Source: Mesostigma viride
Taxonomy: Eukaryota > Streptophyta > Mesostigmatophyceae > Mesostigmatales > Mesostigmataceae
Direction of reading: 5' to 3'
Assembly: GCA_009746045.1 (NCBI GenBank)
Contig: RPFO01001007.1
Span: 1 to 64,000 of the forward strand
DNA: 64,000 nucleotides
Shown piece by piece: positions 19,893 to 30,331 of this stretch (position 1 is its first letter; every line of letters starts with the position of its first letter). The notes under the pieces are model-generated. The model was not told the origin of the DNA and searched no databases. It saw only the letters and a program-made list of their open reading frames with translations. The translations under genes were made by a program, and so were the position numbers.

Positions 19893-19945
19893 CGACGCGG
19901 ACAAATAAAACCGCGGTTTTCTATCAAGACACACGCGCGCGTATC
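19893..19945 (+). promoter_or_regulatory. Shared upstream element of fibre-like genes, copy 2
   Basis: Near-identical copy of 18659-18712 (ACAAATAAAACCGCGG then TTTTCTATCAA), ending at the ATG at 19946. It was duplicated together with the gene. Confidence 0.6.
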
Positions 19946-20548
19946 ATGTCGTGCGAGGAATTGGGAGTCTCTAGGTCCCGCGCGGTGTTCGCCAACGAGG
20001 TGAGAGGGGACGACGCCGAGGACGCGACCGTCAAGACCCTCACGGTCGCCGCGTCCGAAAGCGTCGTGTTGCGTCCGGGCGCGGCCCCCGGCAGCGTCGT
20101 GGACGTGGACGGCGACGCGATCGTGCGCGGGACCCTGACGGTAGGCGACGTCGCCGCGAGCACGGGCGCGCTGTCCGCGTCCGACTTCTCGGGGTCGTAC
20201 TGGCACCTCGAGGGCGGCCAGCTGCTGCTGACCAGGACGATCGCCGCGGCCGACCGACTGGCGCCGGGTACGACCGTCGCCCTGTCCTCGCTGGCCTCCG
20301 GGGCGGACACGTATCGATGGGAGTTCACGGCCGGCGGGGGGAGCACCGTCGGCTCGCCGCAGAAAACGTTCGACCTTCAATACGCCACGGTCGAAAACGG
20401 GGTCCTCAAGACGGGCGCCGCCGAGGTGACGGACCTCGGGCTGCCGTCCGCCTTCACGATCGTCGTCAAGGTAATCCCCCGATACGACCTCTCCGCCCCC
20501 GCCGGGAATTTCGACCTGTTCGGCTACAAGACCGTCGGCCTCCGGGTG
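19946..20548 (+). pseudogene. Fibre/lectin-like protein, paralogue B, 5' part (split by CACTA element)
   Basis: The N-terminal 201 codons of paralogue B, with the same conserved start as A and C. The frame reaches a stop only two codons into the transposon (CAC TAG). It resumes in frame at 29785 once the 9.2 kb insertion and one copy of the short target duplication are set aside. Before the insertion it had the same architecture as A and C. Confidence 0.85.
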
Positions 20549-20566
20549 CACTAGTAATTCGTTTCT

Positions 20567-20735
20567 GATAAAAAAACTGATAACCCTGATAAACGCCTGA
20601 TAAAACTGATAAACGCCTGATAAAAAAATCCTAGTGACTGATAAACGCTGATAAACGCTGATAAACGCTGATAAACGCTGATAATATCAGGACGCGTGGT
20701 TGATAAATCCTGATAATTCCTGATATGTGCCAAAA
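20567..20735 (+). repeat. Left subterminal repeats of the CACTA element
   Basis: About a dozen copies of CTGATAAA or CTGATAAACG in direct orientation, including four consecutive 10-bp units near 20640-20685. Their inverse (CGTTTATCAG) is clustered at the right end. In EnSpm elements such arrays bind the TnpA-type protein. Confidence 0.85.
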
Positions 20736-21767
20736 ACTGATTTTTTTACAGAAGTTTTATCAGGCTTTTGTCAGGAGCATGAAACCAACCTGACAAATCT
20801 GAAAAAAAGCACTGATATACTGGACGGGACTGACAAAGCAACTCACGGCACTGACAAAACTGATGAACTGTGCGGCATGCAACACAGCATGCACTCACAT
20901 CATGCAATTAAGCCGCGACGCTGCGTCTAAGTGTCCACGGTAATTCCCGGGTATAAAAATGACTGAAATTTGCGCGAGGTGCATGTTGAGTTGTGTCAAA
21001 GGCTATGGTGCTTGAAAATTTATTGTGCACGGATCACGAAGCCATTTGGCCCCGGATTTCTCTTGTTCGATCGGCATTGACGTAAGAAAATTTATTCTGC
21101 CCAAAAAAAGGCGGCAAACTGTTATTTATTCATTGGCTACGAGGGGAAACACGCAGCTGGCCAGTTTGCTCATGATCACGGCTCGAGTGCACCGACCCGT
21201 GCGGCTTCAAGGTAACCTCTAGAGCAGATAAAGACGCTTGCAACGTATCCCCACACTTTCTAACGATTCCTAACATCATTTCCCAGAAAGAGTGTCTGTT
21301 TTCCGTTAATTTTGCGTTTCCATGTTGCACGCAAATTTTCCGAAAAAGTCAGATTTATAGGAGCGCTGACAGGGGCAACCATGTATGTCGTGGATTTATT
21401 CGCTTTTACGCCATTTCTTGCAGATTTGTGACTTCCCTTGGGGGGAGCAACATTGTCCGCTGCATGTACTGCGGGCGGGGCTAGCTGCCGATTTCTTAGG
21501 TGTGCCCGGGGTGCGAGAGAAGCAGCATCTACTGGTTTCTATCGTTGTAACCCGCTTTTAACCGGCGTGTTGTAGTGGTTTAAGCGTGCGGCGACGGGCG
21601 AAAAGAACTCTTACCCTGCCGCCATGGCCAGAGGAGGCACTCCGACAAGGACTGGGGCGGGCGGGCAAAATAAAACGCGACAGTGCCCGCACCCCGCCGG
21701 CGCACCCCGGCGAACAAGACAAAGCGCACCGTCCCCCCCTGGGCCCATCGCTGCCGTCGCCGGGCGG

Positions 21768-22660
21768 GGAGGGAGGGAGGGAGGGAGGGAGGGAGGGAGG
21801 GAGGGAGGGAGGGAGGGCGACGGAGAGGGAGAAAGGGACGGAGGGAGGGACGGAGGTAGGGAGGGAGGGAGGGAGGGAGGGAGGGAGGGAGGGAGGGAGG
21901 GAGGGAGGGAGGGAGGGAGGGAGGAGGGGGAGGGAGGGAGGAGGGAGGAGGGAGGGAGGGAGGGAGAGGGAGAGGGAGAGGGAGAGGGAGAGGGAGGGAG
22001 GGAGGGAGGAGGGAGGGAGGGAGGAGGAGGGAGGAGGGAGGGAGGGAGGGAGGAGGGAGGGAGGAGGGAGGGAGGGAGGGAGGAGGGAGGGAGGGAGGAG
22101 GGAGGGAGGGAGGGAGGGAGGGAGGGGCGAGGAGAGGGAGAGGGAGAGGGAGGGAGAGGGAGGGAGGAGGGAGGGAGGGAGGAGGGAGGAGGAGGGAGGG
22201 AGGGAGGGAGGGAGGAGGGAGGGAGGGAGGGAGGGAGGGAGGGAGGGAGGGAGGGAGGAGGGAGGGAGGGAGGGAGGGAGGAGGGAGGGACGGAGGGACG
22301 GAGGGAGGGAGGGAGGGAAGCAGGGAGGGAGGGAGGGAGGGAGGGAGGGAGGAGGGAGGGAGGGACGGAGGGACGGGGGACGGAGGACGGAGGGAGGAGG
22401 GAGGGAGGGAGGGAGGGAGGGAGGAGGAGGGAGGGAGGGAGGGAGGGAGGGAGGGAGGAGGGAGGGAGGAGGAGGGAGGGAGGGAGGGAGGGAGGGAGGG
22501 AGGGAGGAGGGAGGGAGGGAGGGAGGAGGGAGGGAGGGAGGACGGAGGGACGGAGGGAGGTAGGGAGGGAAGGAGGGAGGGAGGGAGGGACGGAGGGACG
22601 GAGGACGGAGGGACGGAGGGAGGGAGGGAGGGAGGGAGGAGGGAGGGAGGGAGGGAGGGC
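21768..22660 (+). repeat. GGGA simple-sequence array
   Basis: Nearly 900 bp of imperfect (GGGA)n with interspersed GGA and GGGAC units. Long apparent ORFs on both strands (Gly/Arg/Glu-rich or Pro/Ser/Leu-rich) are artefacts of the repeat. The G-rich strand could form quadruplexes. Confidence 0.95.
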
Positions 22661-22675
22661 GTGCATGGTTATACG

Positions 22676-22805
22676 GGTGGGGTGGGTGGGTGGGTGGGTG
22701 GGTGGGTGGGTGGGTGGTGGGTGGGTGGGTGGGTGGGTGGGTGGGTGGGTGGGTGGGTGGCTGGGTGGCTGGGTGGGTGTGTGGGTCCCTGGGTAGGTGG
22801 GTTGG
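22676..22805 (+). repeat. GGGT simple-sequence array
   Basis: (GGGT)n tract directly after the GGGA array, degenerating near 22770-22805. Confidence 0.95.
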
Positions 22806-23989
22806 GAAGGTGTGCTTTTTATTATGATGATTAGCTAGTAAGTTACATGTGTGTTATTGGTGCACATGCTGACGTTGTATCATGGGCGTGTGCCCCTAAG
22901 TCTGCCTTCCTGCAATGTCATATAAAATATAGTAGTATAATGTAGATGTGTTGTTGGGATCCTGACTATATATCCCAAACTGGAATGATTGACATGCAAC
23001 TATGAGATTAAGCCCTTGAAAAACAATTACTAGGAACTGCATTTGCAGTTCTATGTTTGCTAGCATTTGTCACCTATTTGTCATGCAAACAGTCTGAATT
23101 TATTGTGGGCATGCTGTATGGGATGTGTTTAGAACATGTGCAAAGTTCTAGGCCCAACTGAGGTCATTTGGTGTTCTGATACATGCATACATGCCAGAAA
23201 GTGCCGAAAATACGGTATTTTATGCTAGCAAATGTCACCATGTTTCCATGCTGCCAAATCCCAAATTTTTAATTTGACCACATGGGATCATACCAAATCT
23301 GATAAGGAACCTTGGTGCCAAATTTGTGGTCAAACTGACCATTATTCCATCTCCTACTAATTTTTAGGGGAAGAAAATGGGTTTTCGAATTGATGTGCTG
23401 ATGAAGGCATGACATTCACACCATGAGACAAGGCACGGCTTGTCAATGCCATGATGTAGGGTAGAGTTGATGTTGATGGATTTTGTAGATAGATATGGTA
23501 GATAGATGTTGTAGATAGATTAGACCGGTAGGACTGGTTGCACCCATCCATCGATCCATCGGGGTTAATGCTCCGTGACTCCCCAACGGGAGCACGAGTC
23601 TAATTAATTAATTAATTAATGTGCACAAAATTAATTAATTAATTAACTAGCTTATTAATTAATTGGCGTGTCACGAGTTGAATACAAAATTTAAACTGAT
23701 GAATTGGCGTCTCCGCATGTGCAGAGGACATGCATGGGGGTGCTAGTCCTCTTTAAGTGATTTGGAGAAAGATGATGGACATGGCCACGTGGGCCCATGG
23801 TCATGAATTTATTGATTAATTAATAGACACGTGACTGTGCAGGTCATAGAGGCCAACAAGCCCCATGCAGTGGGGAAGGAACGTGTTTTCAAACGAGGGC
23901 GGCATGCCAACCAAGACCCCTAGGGTCGCGACCATCACAAAGATAACATAGAACTGTTTTGTAGATAGCTTTGACCGGTAGGATTGCGT
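22806..23989. other. AT-rich CACTA interior without a gene
   Basis: No credible coding region. It contains TTAATTAA tandem tracts (23600-23665) and TAGATAGATA tracts (23485-23525). The segment ACCGGTAGGA...TTAATGCTCCGTGA at 23523-23580 is echoed around the CCCT array at 23970-24545, indicating a local duplication of about 0.5-1 kb. Confidence 0.6.
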
Positions 23990-24520
23990 GCACCCCTCCC
24001 CCTCCCTCCCTCCCCCCCCTCCCTCCCCCCCTCCCCCCTCCCTCCCTCCCCCCTCCCTCCCTCCCTCCCTCCCTCCCTCCCTCCCTCCCTCCCCCTCCCT
24101 CCCTCCCTCCCTCCCTCCCTCCTCCTCCCTCCCTCCCTCCCTCCCTCCCTCCCTCCCTCCCTCCCTCCCTCCCTCCCTCCCTCCCTCCCTCCCTCCCCCC
24201 TCCCTCCCTCCCTCCCCCCCCCCTCCCTCCCCCCCCCCCCCCCCTCCCTCCCTCCCTCCCTCCCTCCTCCTCCCTCCCCCTCCCTCCCTCCCCCCTCCCT
24301 CCCTCCCCCTCCCTCCCTCCCTCCCTCCCTCCCTCCCTCCTCCCTCCCCCTCCCCCTCCCTCCCTCCCTCCCTCCCTCCCTCCCTCCCTCCTCCCTCCCT
24401 CCCTCCCTCCCTCCCTCCCTCCCTCCCTCCCTCCCTCCCTCCCTCCCTCCCTCCCTCCCTCCCTCCCTCCCTCCCTCCCTCCACCCTAAACCCTCCCTCC
24501 CTCCCTCCCTCCCTCCATCC
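23990..24520 (-). repeat. CCCT simple-sequence array
   Basis: (CCCT)n, the inverse of the GGGA array 1.3 kb upstream, so transcripts or single strands could pair. A single CCCTAAACCCT at about 24484 resembles a plant/algal telomere unit but is not an array. Confidence 0.95.
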
Positions 24521-25143
24521 ATCCGGGTTAATGCTCCGTGATGTCCCAGTGGAAGCACGAGTTTAATTATATAATTAATTAATGTGGACATGTGTGTGCA
24601 TGGGCAAAAGCTGGCTAACTCAATCAAAAGACGTGATAATAATTTAGTACTTAATAAGTTAATTAATAAGACATGTGCACCGTGTGTACAACAGGCATCA
24701 GTAATCACCGATAAGTAAACCACGGCAACCACGATGTTAGATCATGGATCCAAGTCGACAAAGCTGCTGTCACGGTATCCTACATGTCCTAACCCCTGAC
24801 ACGCGGGAGGGGCACCGTGTTCCGTGGTGTCCCTGGAGCGTTCTCTGGGCAAGGCCTGGAAACAAAAGGCCGAGCATTGCGAAACAACTCCTCCACTTCA
24901 GACATCGTGGGTACCGGGAAAGCAAGGGGGCCCAACCTTTTGGTGTGGTAATAGACATTGTGACACAAGTTAAATAGCCCTGAATCCACAACCCGGCGAC
25001 AGGTCCTGTCTGTTGGTCGACATTTTTCTTTTGCAGCTGGCCATTGTAGGTAGGTATGAATGATCTCGATGCTGTCAATTACGATGATACACGAGGTAGT
25101 CTATACCTAGGATCGAGAGCTTCTTCTTGTATGGCAATGCCGG

Positions 25144-25857
25144 CTGGGCGATGACGGTGACGGCCGTCACCGTCATCGCCCTCGACGGGCGTGATGAAAA
25201 GTACCTGGTTGATAGGCGGCAGCTATTCACAATATAGGCCGTTTTTTATTACTCCGAATAAAGAGTTAAGAGGTTGGCCCTCGGCAGGGCGATGACGGGG
25301 CGCTGACGGGGCGATGACGGGGCGATGACGGGGCGTTCACGCGCGTGATGAATACAACCTGTTTGATAGGCAGCGGCTATTGGTAATATACTTTGTTGAT
25401 TAAGAGAAGAGTTTAGATGTTGGCCCGTCGAGGGCGATGACGGTGACGGCCGTCACCGTCATCGCCCTCGACGGGCGTGATGAAAAGTACCTGGTTGATA
25501 GGCGGCAGCTATTCACAATATAGGCCGTTTTTTATTACTCCGAATAAAGAGTTAAGAGGTTGGCCCTCGGCAGGGCGATGACGGGGCGCTGACGGGGCGA
25601 TGACGGGGCGATGACGGGGCGTTCACGCGCGTGATGAATACAACCTGTTTGATAGGCAGCGGCTATTGGTAATATACTTTGTTGATTAAGAGAAGAGTTT
25701 AGATGTTGGCCCGTCGAGGGCGATGACGGTGACGAGCGTCACCGTCATCGCCCTCGACGGGCGTGATGAAAAGCCCATGTTTTATATGCGGTAGCTATTG
25801 GTAGTCCGTAGTATATAGGTCGTTGACTATCACTCCGAATAAAGAGTTAACAGGTTA
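25144..25857. repeat. Palindrome-rich tandem repeat (about 295-bp units)
   Basis: Two full units (starting about 25145 and 25435) and a partial third (about 25720). Each starts with a near-perfect palindrome of 34 bp centred on GACGGCCGTC (in the third unit GACGAGCGTC), flanked by GGCGATGACGGT and its complement. Each full unit also carries three to four GGGGCGATGAC half-repeats. Minisatellite inside the CACTA element; no coding potential seen. Confidence 0.85.
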
Positions 25858-26235
25858 AGTGTCGGCGCTTGCATACTGTACATATGTTATGTAGTGGCGT
25901 GATCCACAACGTCGTTGTGGGTCACTTTACTACATACAGTGCATACAGTGCCTTAGCGTGTGGCAGTAGACCGAAGTGCACCCGGCGTGTACACCCGTGT
26001 ACACCCGGAGTGTACACCCGTGTGCACCCACTTCGTTGTGGGTCACGCCACTACATACAGTGCATACAGTGCCTTAGCGTGTGGCAGTAGACCGAAGTGC
26101 ACCCGGCGTGTACACCCGTGTACACCCGGAGTGTACACCCGTGTGTACCCGGGAGTGCACTGCGAAGTGGAGCGTGACCCACAACGACGTTGTGGATCAC
26201 GCCACTCCAAACAGCACATACCAAGCGCCGACACT
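25858..26235. mobile_element. MITE with 14-bp terminal inverted repeats and TA duplication
   Basis: 378-bp element with ends AGTGTCGGCGCTTG and CAAGCGCCGACACT, flanked by TA on both sides (25856-25857 and 26236-26237), the pattern of mariner/Tc1-type MITEs. It contains inverted GTGATCCACAACG and tandem TGTACACCCG units. It is nested in the tandem repeat of the CACTA element. Confidence 0.75.
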
Positions 26236-26762
26236 TAGCGTATAGTCTCAAAAAAAAAAAAAACAGCTATAAAGTACGCAGCGCGGCGCGACTGCACCGG
26301 CCCCTAGAAGATATAGTTGTGTGTATCCCTTGGAGCTAAGCCACACCGACTCTATCTACCAGTAACAACCCGTGGTCAGTTTCAAACCGAACATGGATTG
26401 GCTCCTTACTCCGTGACCTCTAGTCGGGTTCGTACGCGGTATCATTGAACACAGCGGTGCTTCTTTCTTACTTGACGCCAATAGAACCTCTGCCTGTGCT
26501 GCCGGCGCCACTGACTGACTGGCGAGGGGGAGCTGCTTTACAATCTTTCCGTGGAACACCTTACGCGGCAACCCTTCAAGTCGCAAATTTTTCGCGGTGC
26601 TTTGAATTTGGCCGTCCGATCCCTGCCGATCTACGGTCACTAGCTACGCGTCCGCAAGTGCGTCCCCGTTGATGGAAAGAGCAAGGTGACTGTTGCCGCA
26701 AGGCCTTCAGTTCGCGAAGTCCCTCAATAGTCGTTGGTGGATATCCCTATGCGCGCGGATTC

Positions 26763-28616
26763 AAATGGCATTGGTAAGAGTCACGGCGGATCAGGCGGTA
26801 TGGAACAGATTCAACGATGCCCTTGACGACGAAGCGCGCCCACAACACGCGAGTAAAGATGACTGGGAGGAGGTAGCAAAAAAGGTGATACACAGTAATT
26901 CAAAAAAATATCTGAACGAGAGATATAGCAAGAAGGAACAAGACGCGACCCTGCTGGCGGCAGTAGTTAAACGATGCGTGACCATCTGCCCTTTTATATC
27001 CACCCACCTTTTCAGACAGTACAGTGACGCCAAGGAGGCCTACGCCGACCTTGTAGACAAGAGTGGCTTTAAACCACCGGAGCCAGAGACTGCGAGCGAA
27101 TACGTGGAGAGAGTGATCTCTCGCCGCCTGTCGGTCAGGAAGAATGAGCATAGTAAGGCGGAGCAGGCTAGGGCCGCCAGACAAGAGGCTGACGCAACAA
27201 AGGGCCTGAAAAGACGGCCGTTGGGCAGCATCGTGATGAACCAGGACGCCAGCCAGGTAAACTCGGTTCGTAATGTTCCCAAATGCAGCAGCATGGTTGA
27301 ATTTAATCCACCGCAATTTGCGTTACCACTGATATTCTGTTCGATGCTACGTTTGGACTTCGTCTTTCATATCCCTTCTTTACCACAATGCTGCAGCAGG
27401 GTGCCAAACAGCCGCTACTAAAACGAAAGCAGCCGTCGCCTCCGGCGATCATGCCGCGGCCGCAGGGCCTGACTCCCTCGACTCCGACAAGTTCAGCGCT
27501 GTCGGCAGCCCAGGAGGCTCAGATTGCCGCTCTTTACGCACAGATTGACAGCATCCGTAGTGGCGGCCTCGCTTCTGCTACATTCGGAGCAGTGTCCCCA
27601 CCGCCTCCAGTGCCAGGCTTTGAAGGTATATTCGTCTGGAATGGTGTATCCTGCCAGTACGTATACAGGCATGCTTAAATGTGAATTCTTGGTCGTCTAT
27701 TGTTTTTTCAGCTGCACATTTCGGCTTTCCTTACAGCAATTGTTTCATCCACAAATGCGTTATTACTACATTTCTTCATCCTACCGGCTATACCGGAATG
27801 GAACTATGCATTAGGTAAGTTCTTTAGGTAAATACTTTTGCCCTTTTCCAACAACTGTGTGAAAGTGACCCCCCCGTGGGGGCGGAGGGTCCAGGGGGAG
27901 TTTGAGGCTGCATAGGCTCTGGGAGGGTAGCTCACGTAAATGACGTTGGTTTCCCAACCTCATATCCCATGCTGCTGTGCCATGCCCACCAATGCAACTC
28001 CAAACTTCCAACCCTGCCCCCATCCCCTCTTTCAGTGGAGCCCGTTGCCGACAAGGCCGGATCGGTGGTGCTGGCCGCTGTGCACTGTGCCGGTAAGAGA
28101 TGCGTTGGATATTTTTGTTGCGCATACTCTTTGATACTTTCAGTGTGTAAGCATAGTACGTGCAAGCATTTTTCTCTAAGTGAAGTCCACAGCGTTGTAT
28201 TTGTTCATGTGTATGGCTGAGATGGTTTTTTGGCGTGCAGGGTCAAGTGGTGTGATGTGCTCGCTTGAATGCTTATTCTCATTGCAACTTGGTTCGTCCT
28301 TTCACCACCCTGACTCCTGTCACATGGTCATATACTCGTGAATCTGATTGCATGCTATAACCTGTGCCTGGAGGGTGCAGAAGCCACAAAGGCTCCAGCA
28401 AACATCCATCTGCTGAAGCGGTCAAAGAAGGCTGCTGGGCCAACAACACCCGCTGCGCACAAGGCTGCCGCGCCGGCACCGTCTCCCGCTGAGCACAAGG
28501 CCGCCCCGCCACCAGCTCCCGCCGCGCACAAGGCGGCCCCGGCACCGGCTCCCGCTGTGCACAAGGCCGCCCCGGCACTTCCGGCTCCCGCTGTGCACAA
28601 GGCCGGGTCCCAGTAG
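26763..28616 (+). CDS. Probable spliced gene carried by the CACTA element, function unknown
   Basis: Candidate exons: about 26763-27257 (a helical, Lys/Glu/Ala-rich protein of about 165 residues, ending at CAG|GTAAAC); about 27403-27600s (Pro/Ser-rich, then AAQEAQIAALYAQIDSIR); 28036-28092 (preceded by TTTCAG, followed by GTAAGA); and about 28379-28616 (Ala/Pro repeats of the type APAAHKAAPAP, ending GSQ and a stop). Splice signals and low GC suggest a eukaryotic gene rather than viral DNA. No transposase motif was recognised; an EnSpm TnpA-like DNA-binding protein or a captured host gene are both possible. Exon borders are approximate and the joins were not verified by frame. Confidence 0.35.
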
Positions 28617-29399
28617 AAAACTGCCTTTGATGTTGAAAAACATTGCCTACCCATACAACATTTGACAGTGCAACATTTCTTTATTTTCTTGCAGTGGACT
28701 GACTAAAGGCTGTCATGCATTATATGTGTTGCATTGTCAACCCCCTGTCACGCAATTACAGGATCTCGGAAAAGGCAATGAGCTTCCCATCAATGACAAC
28801 GTGGTTTCCATCGACCTGCCGGAGGTGACCTCATCAACCGATCAGCTTGTGAACACACAAGGCCCTATCCAGGAAGCTGCATGAACATGCCATCTGTAAG
28901 TATATAGCTGCTGGGCTTTTGCATCTGCATGGTTGTTAAGTGCATGTTTGATTGCTACAAATGCTCCATGTAGAAGACTGCCATTGATGTTGCATGCTGT
29001 CTTACAATGGACTGACTGTCGGCCATCATGCATTATATGTGTTGCATTGTCAATCCCCTGTCACGTGATTGCAGGACCAACCCGCCAGCCCTGCAGCAGC
29101 ACTGGCGGAGCAGGGACCTTTGTGTCCCCAAGAAACTGTGGAAGCCCCCCTGTGCTGCCCCGGCAAAGAGCACTCAAGCTAGTTATCTACATGGGGGCAA
29201 TCGATTTTGGGATGGCTTAGACATTACAGCATTTGAAATGACATCTGTGCACTGAATTTTAGTCCCTTCAGTAATCTGTGGCACGTTGTGGCCACCAGCT
29301 TGTGTCATAGCCGACGTCTTGAGCCAACCTCACCTTTGAAGCATAAGCTATGCGTCATATTTCAATTCATTAATGAATCATGGTCCTGTGAAAATTAAT
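28617..29399. other. CACTA interior, no clear gene
   Basis: A segment around 28660-28790 (ACTGACTAAAGGCTGTCATG...CACGCAATTACAG) is repeated with changes at 29005-29080, suggesting duplicated exon/intron pieces of the upstream gene. Short ORFs only. Confidence 0.4.
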
Positions 29400-29750
29400 A
29401 ACTTATCACCCTTGGGTGCTCCTGATTTTTCTGATAACTTATCACCCCTGAGTGCTCCTGATTTTCCTGATAATTTATCACCCCTGAGTGCTCCTGATTT
29501 TTTCTGATAATTTATCACCCCTGAGTGCTCCTGATTTTTTCTGATAATTTATCACCCCTTTTTTATCAGAAAAAGGTCAAAACTGTGCCTTTTTTTTATC
29601 AGTTTTTATCAGTTTTATCAGGGAAAAAAGCCATTATCAGGCCATTATCAGGCGTTTATCAGGACTTTATCAGGCGTTTATCAGTGTTTATCAGCGTTTA
29701 TCAGCGTTTATCAGCGTTTATCAGCGTTTATCAGGTGCAAAAAAAGGGAA
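29400..29750 (-). repeat. Right subterminal repeats of the CACTA element
   Basis: First, five units of about 42 bp containing TAATTTATCACCCCTGAG and TGCTCCTGATTTT (29395-29560), then clustered CGTTTATCAG units (29655-29740), the inverse of the left subterminal array. Confidence 0.85.
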
Positions 29751-29784
29751 AACTGACAATGTCAGGGCCCAATTTACTAGTGTG

Positions 29785-30288
29785 GCCAACCACGGGTACG
29801 TGGTGCTGCGGGACAACGTCAGCAACGACTCGGGTACGGGCGGCAAGCTGAGCGGGGTCGCGGTCAACACCGAGCCCTTCGTGGCCGCGCTCACGGTGAG
29901 CGGCACGACGGCCCGCATCTACATCGACGGGGCGCTGGCGGTAACCTCCACGAACGCGTCCCTCGGACCCACCGACGCGCTCTCCCTCTCGGGGGGCGCG
30001 GACGCGGAAGGCGTGTGGTACGACGACCTCCGCGTGATCGCCGGCACGGCCCTGACGGACAAGAACGCGCTGCTGTACGGATGGCGCGAGATGTACGCCG
30101 CACCGGAGACCGTGACGTACGGCTTCCGGGTCGCCAACGACGAGAGCCTGCAGCTCGTGAAGGCGCGGGGCTCCGGCGCGGCCGTCCGGGCGCTGGGCAA
30201 TCCGGCGCCGTGCACCGTCACGGGCAGCAACGATCTGGGCGCGATCGCGGACGGAACCGCCGACGTGGTCACGCAGAGCTCGAATTAA
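29785..30288 (+). pseudogene. Fibre/lectin-like protein, paralogue B, 3' part
   Basis: The remaining codons of paralogue B, frame-compatible with 19946-20548. It contains the conserved lectin-like C-terminus (WYDDLRVIAGTALTDKNALL followed by YGWREMYA) seen in A and C, and ends at the stop at 30286-30288. There is no promoter or ATG of its own; it is separated from its start by the transposon. Confidence 0.85.
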
Positions 30289-30331
30289 TCTGTCCGCCCC
30301 CCGTTGAGAAGCGGCCGAGCGTCCGGCCGAG

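Larger units (their letters stand above)
20549..29781. mobile_element. CACTA (EnSpm-like) DNA transposon, 9.2 kb, inserted in fibre gene B
   Basis: The left end is CACTAGTAATTCG; the right end, read inversely, is (C)ACTAGTAAATTG. Target duplication is GTG (20546-20548 and 29782-29784), or TG if the last G is counted in the element. CACTA termini with a 2-3 bp duplication and dense subterminal repeats are the hallmarks of this superfamily. Subterminal CTGATAAACG-type units occur on the left and in inverted orientation on the right. The interior holds simple-sequence arrays, palindromic tandem repeats, a MITE and a spliced gene. No TnpD-type transposase domain was recognised, so the element is probably non-autonomous or its transposase is intron-split beyond recognition. 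Confidence 0.8.

Noticed and set aside
21586-22796. Long Gly/Arg/Glu-rich and Pro/Ser-rich ORFs over 300 codons on both strands
   Set aside because: They are translations of the GGGA/GGGT simple repeat in all frames; no domain, no codon signal.
24480-24495. Telomere-like CCCTAAACCCT
   Set aside because: A single unit within a CCCT array; not a telomeric tract.
23971-24732. Pro/Leu/Ser-rich and Gly/Arg-rich ORFs
   Set aside because: Artefacts of the CCCT array.
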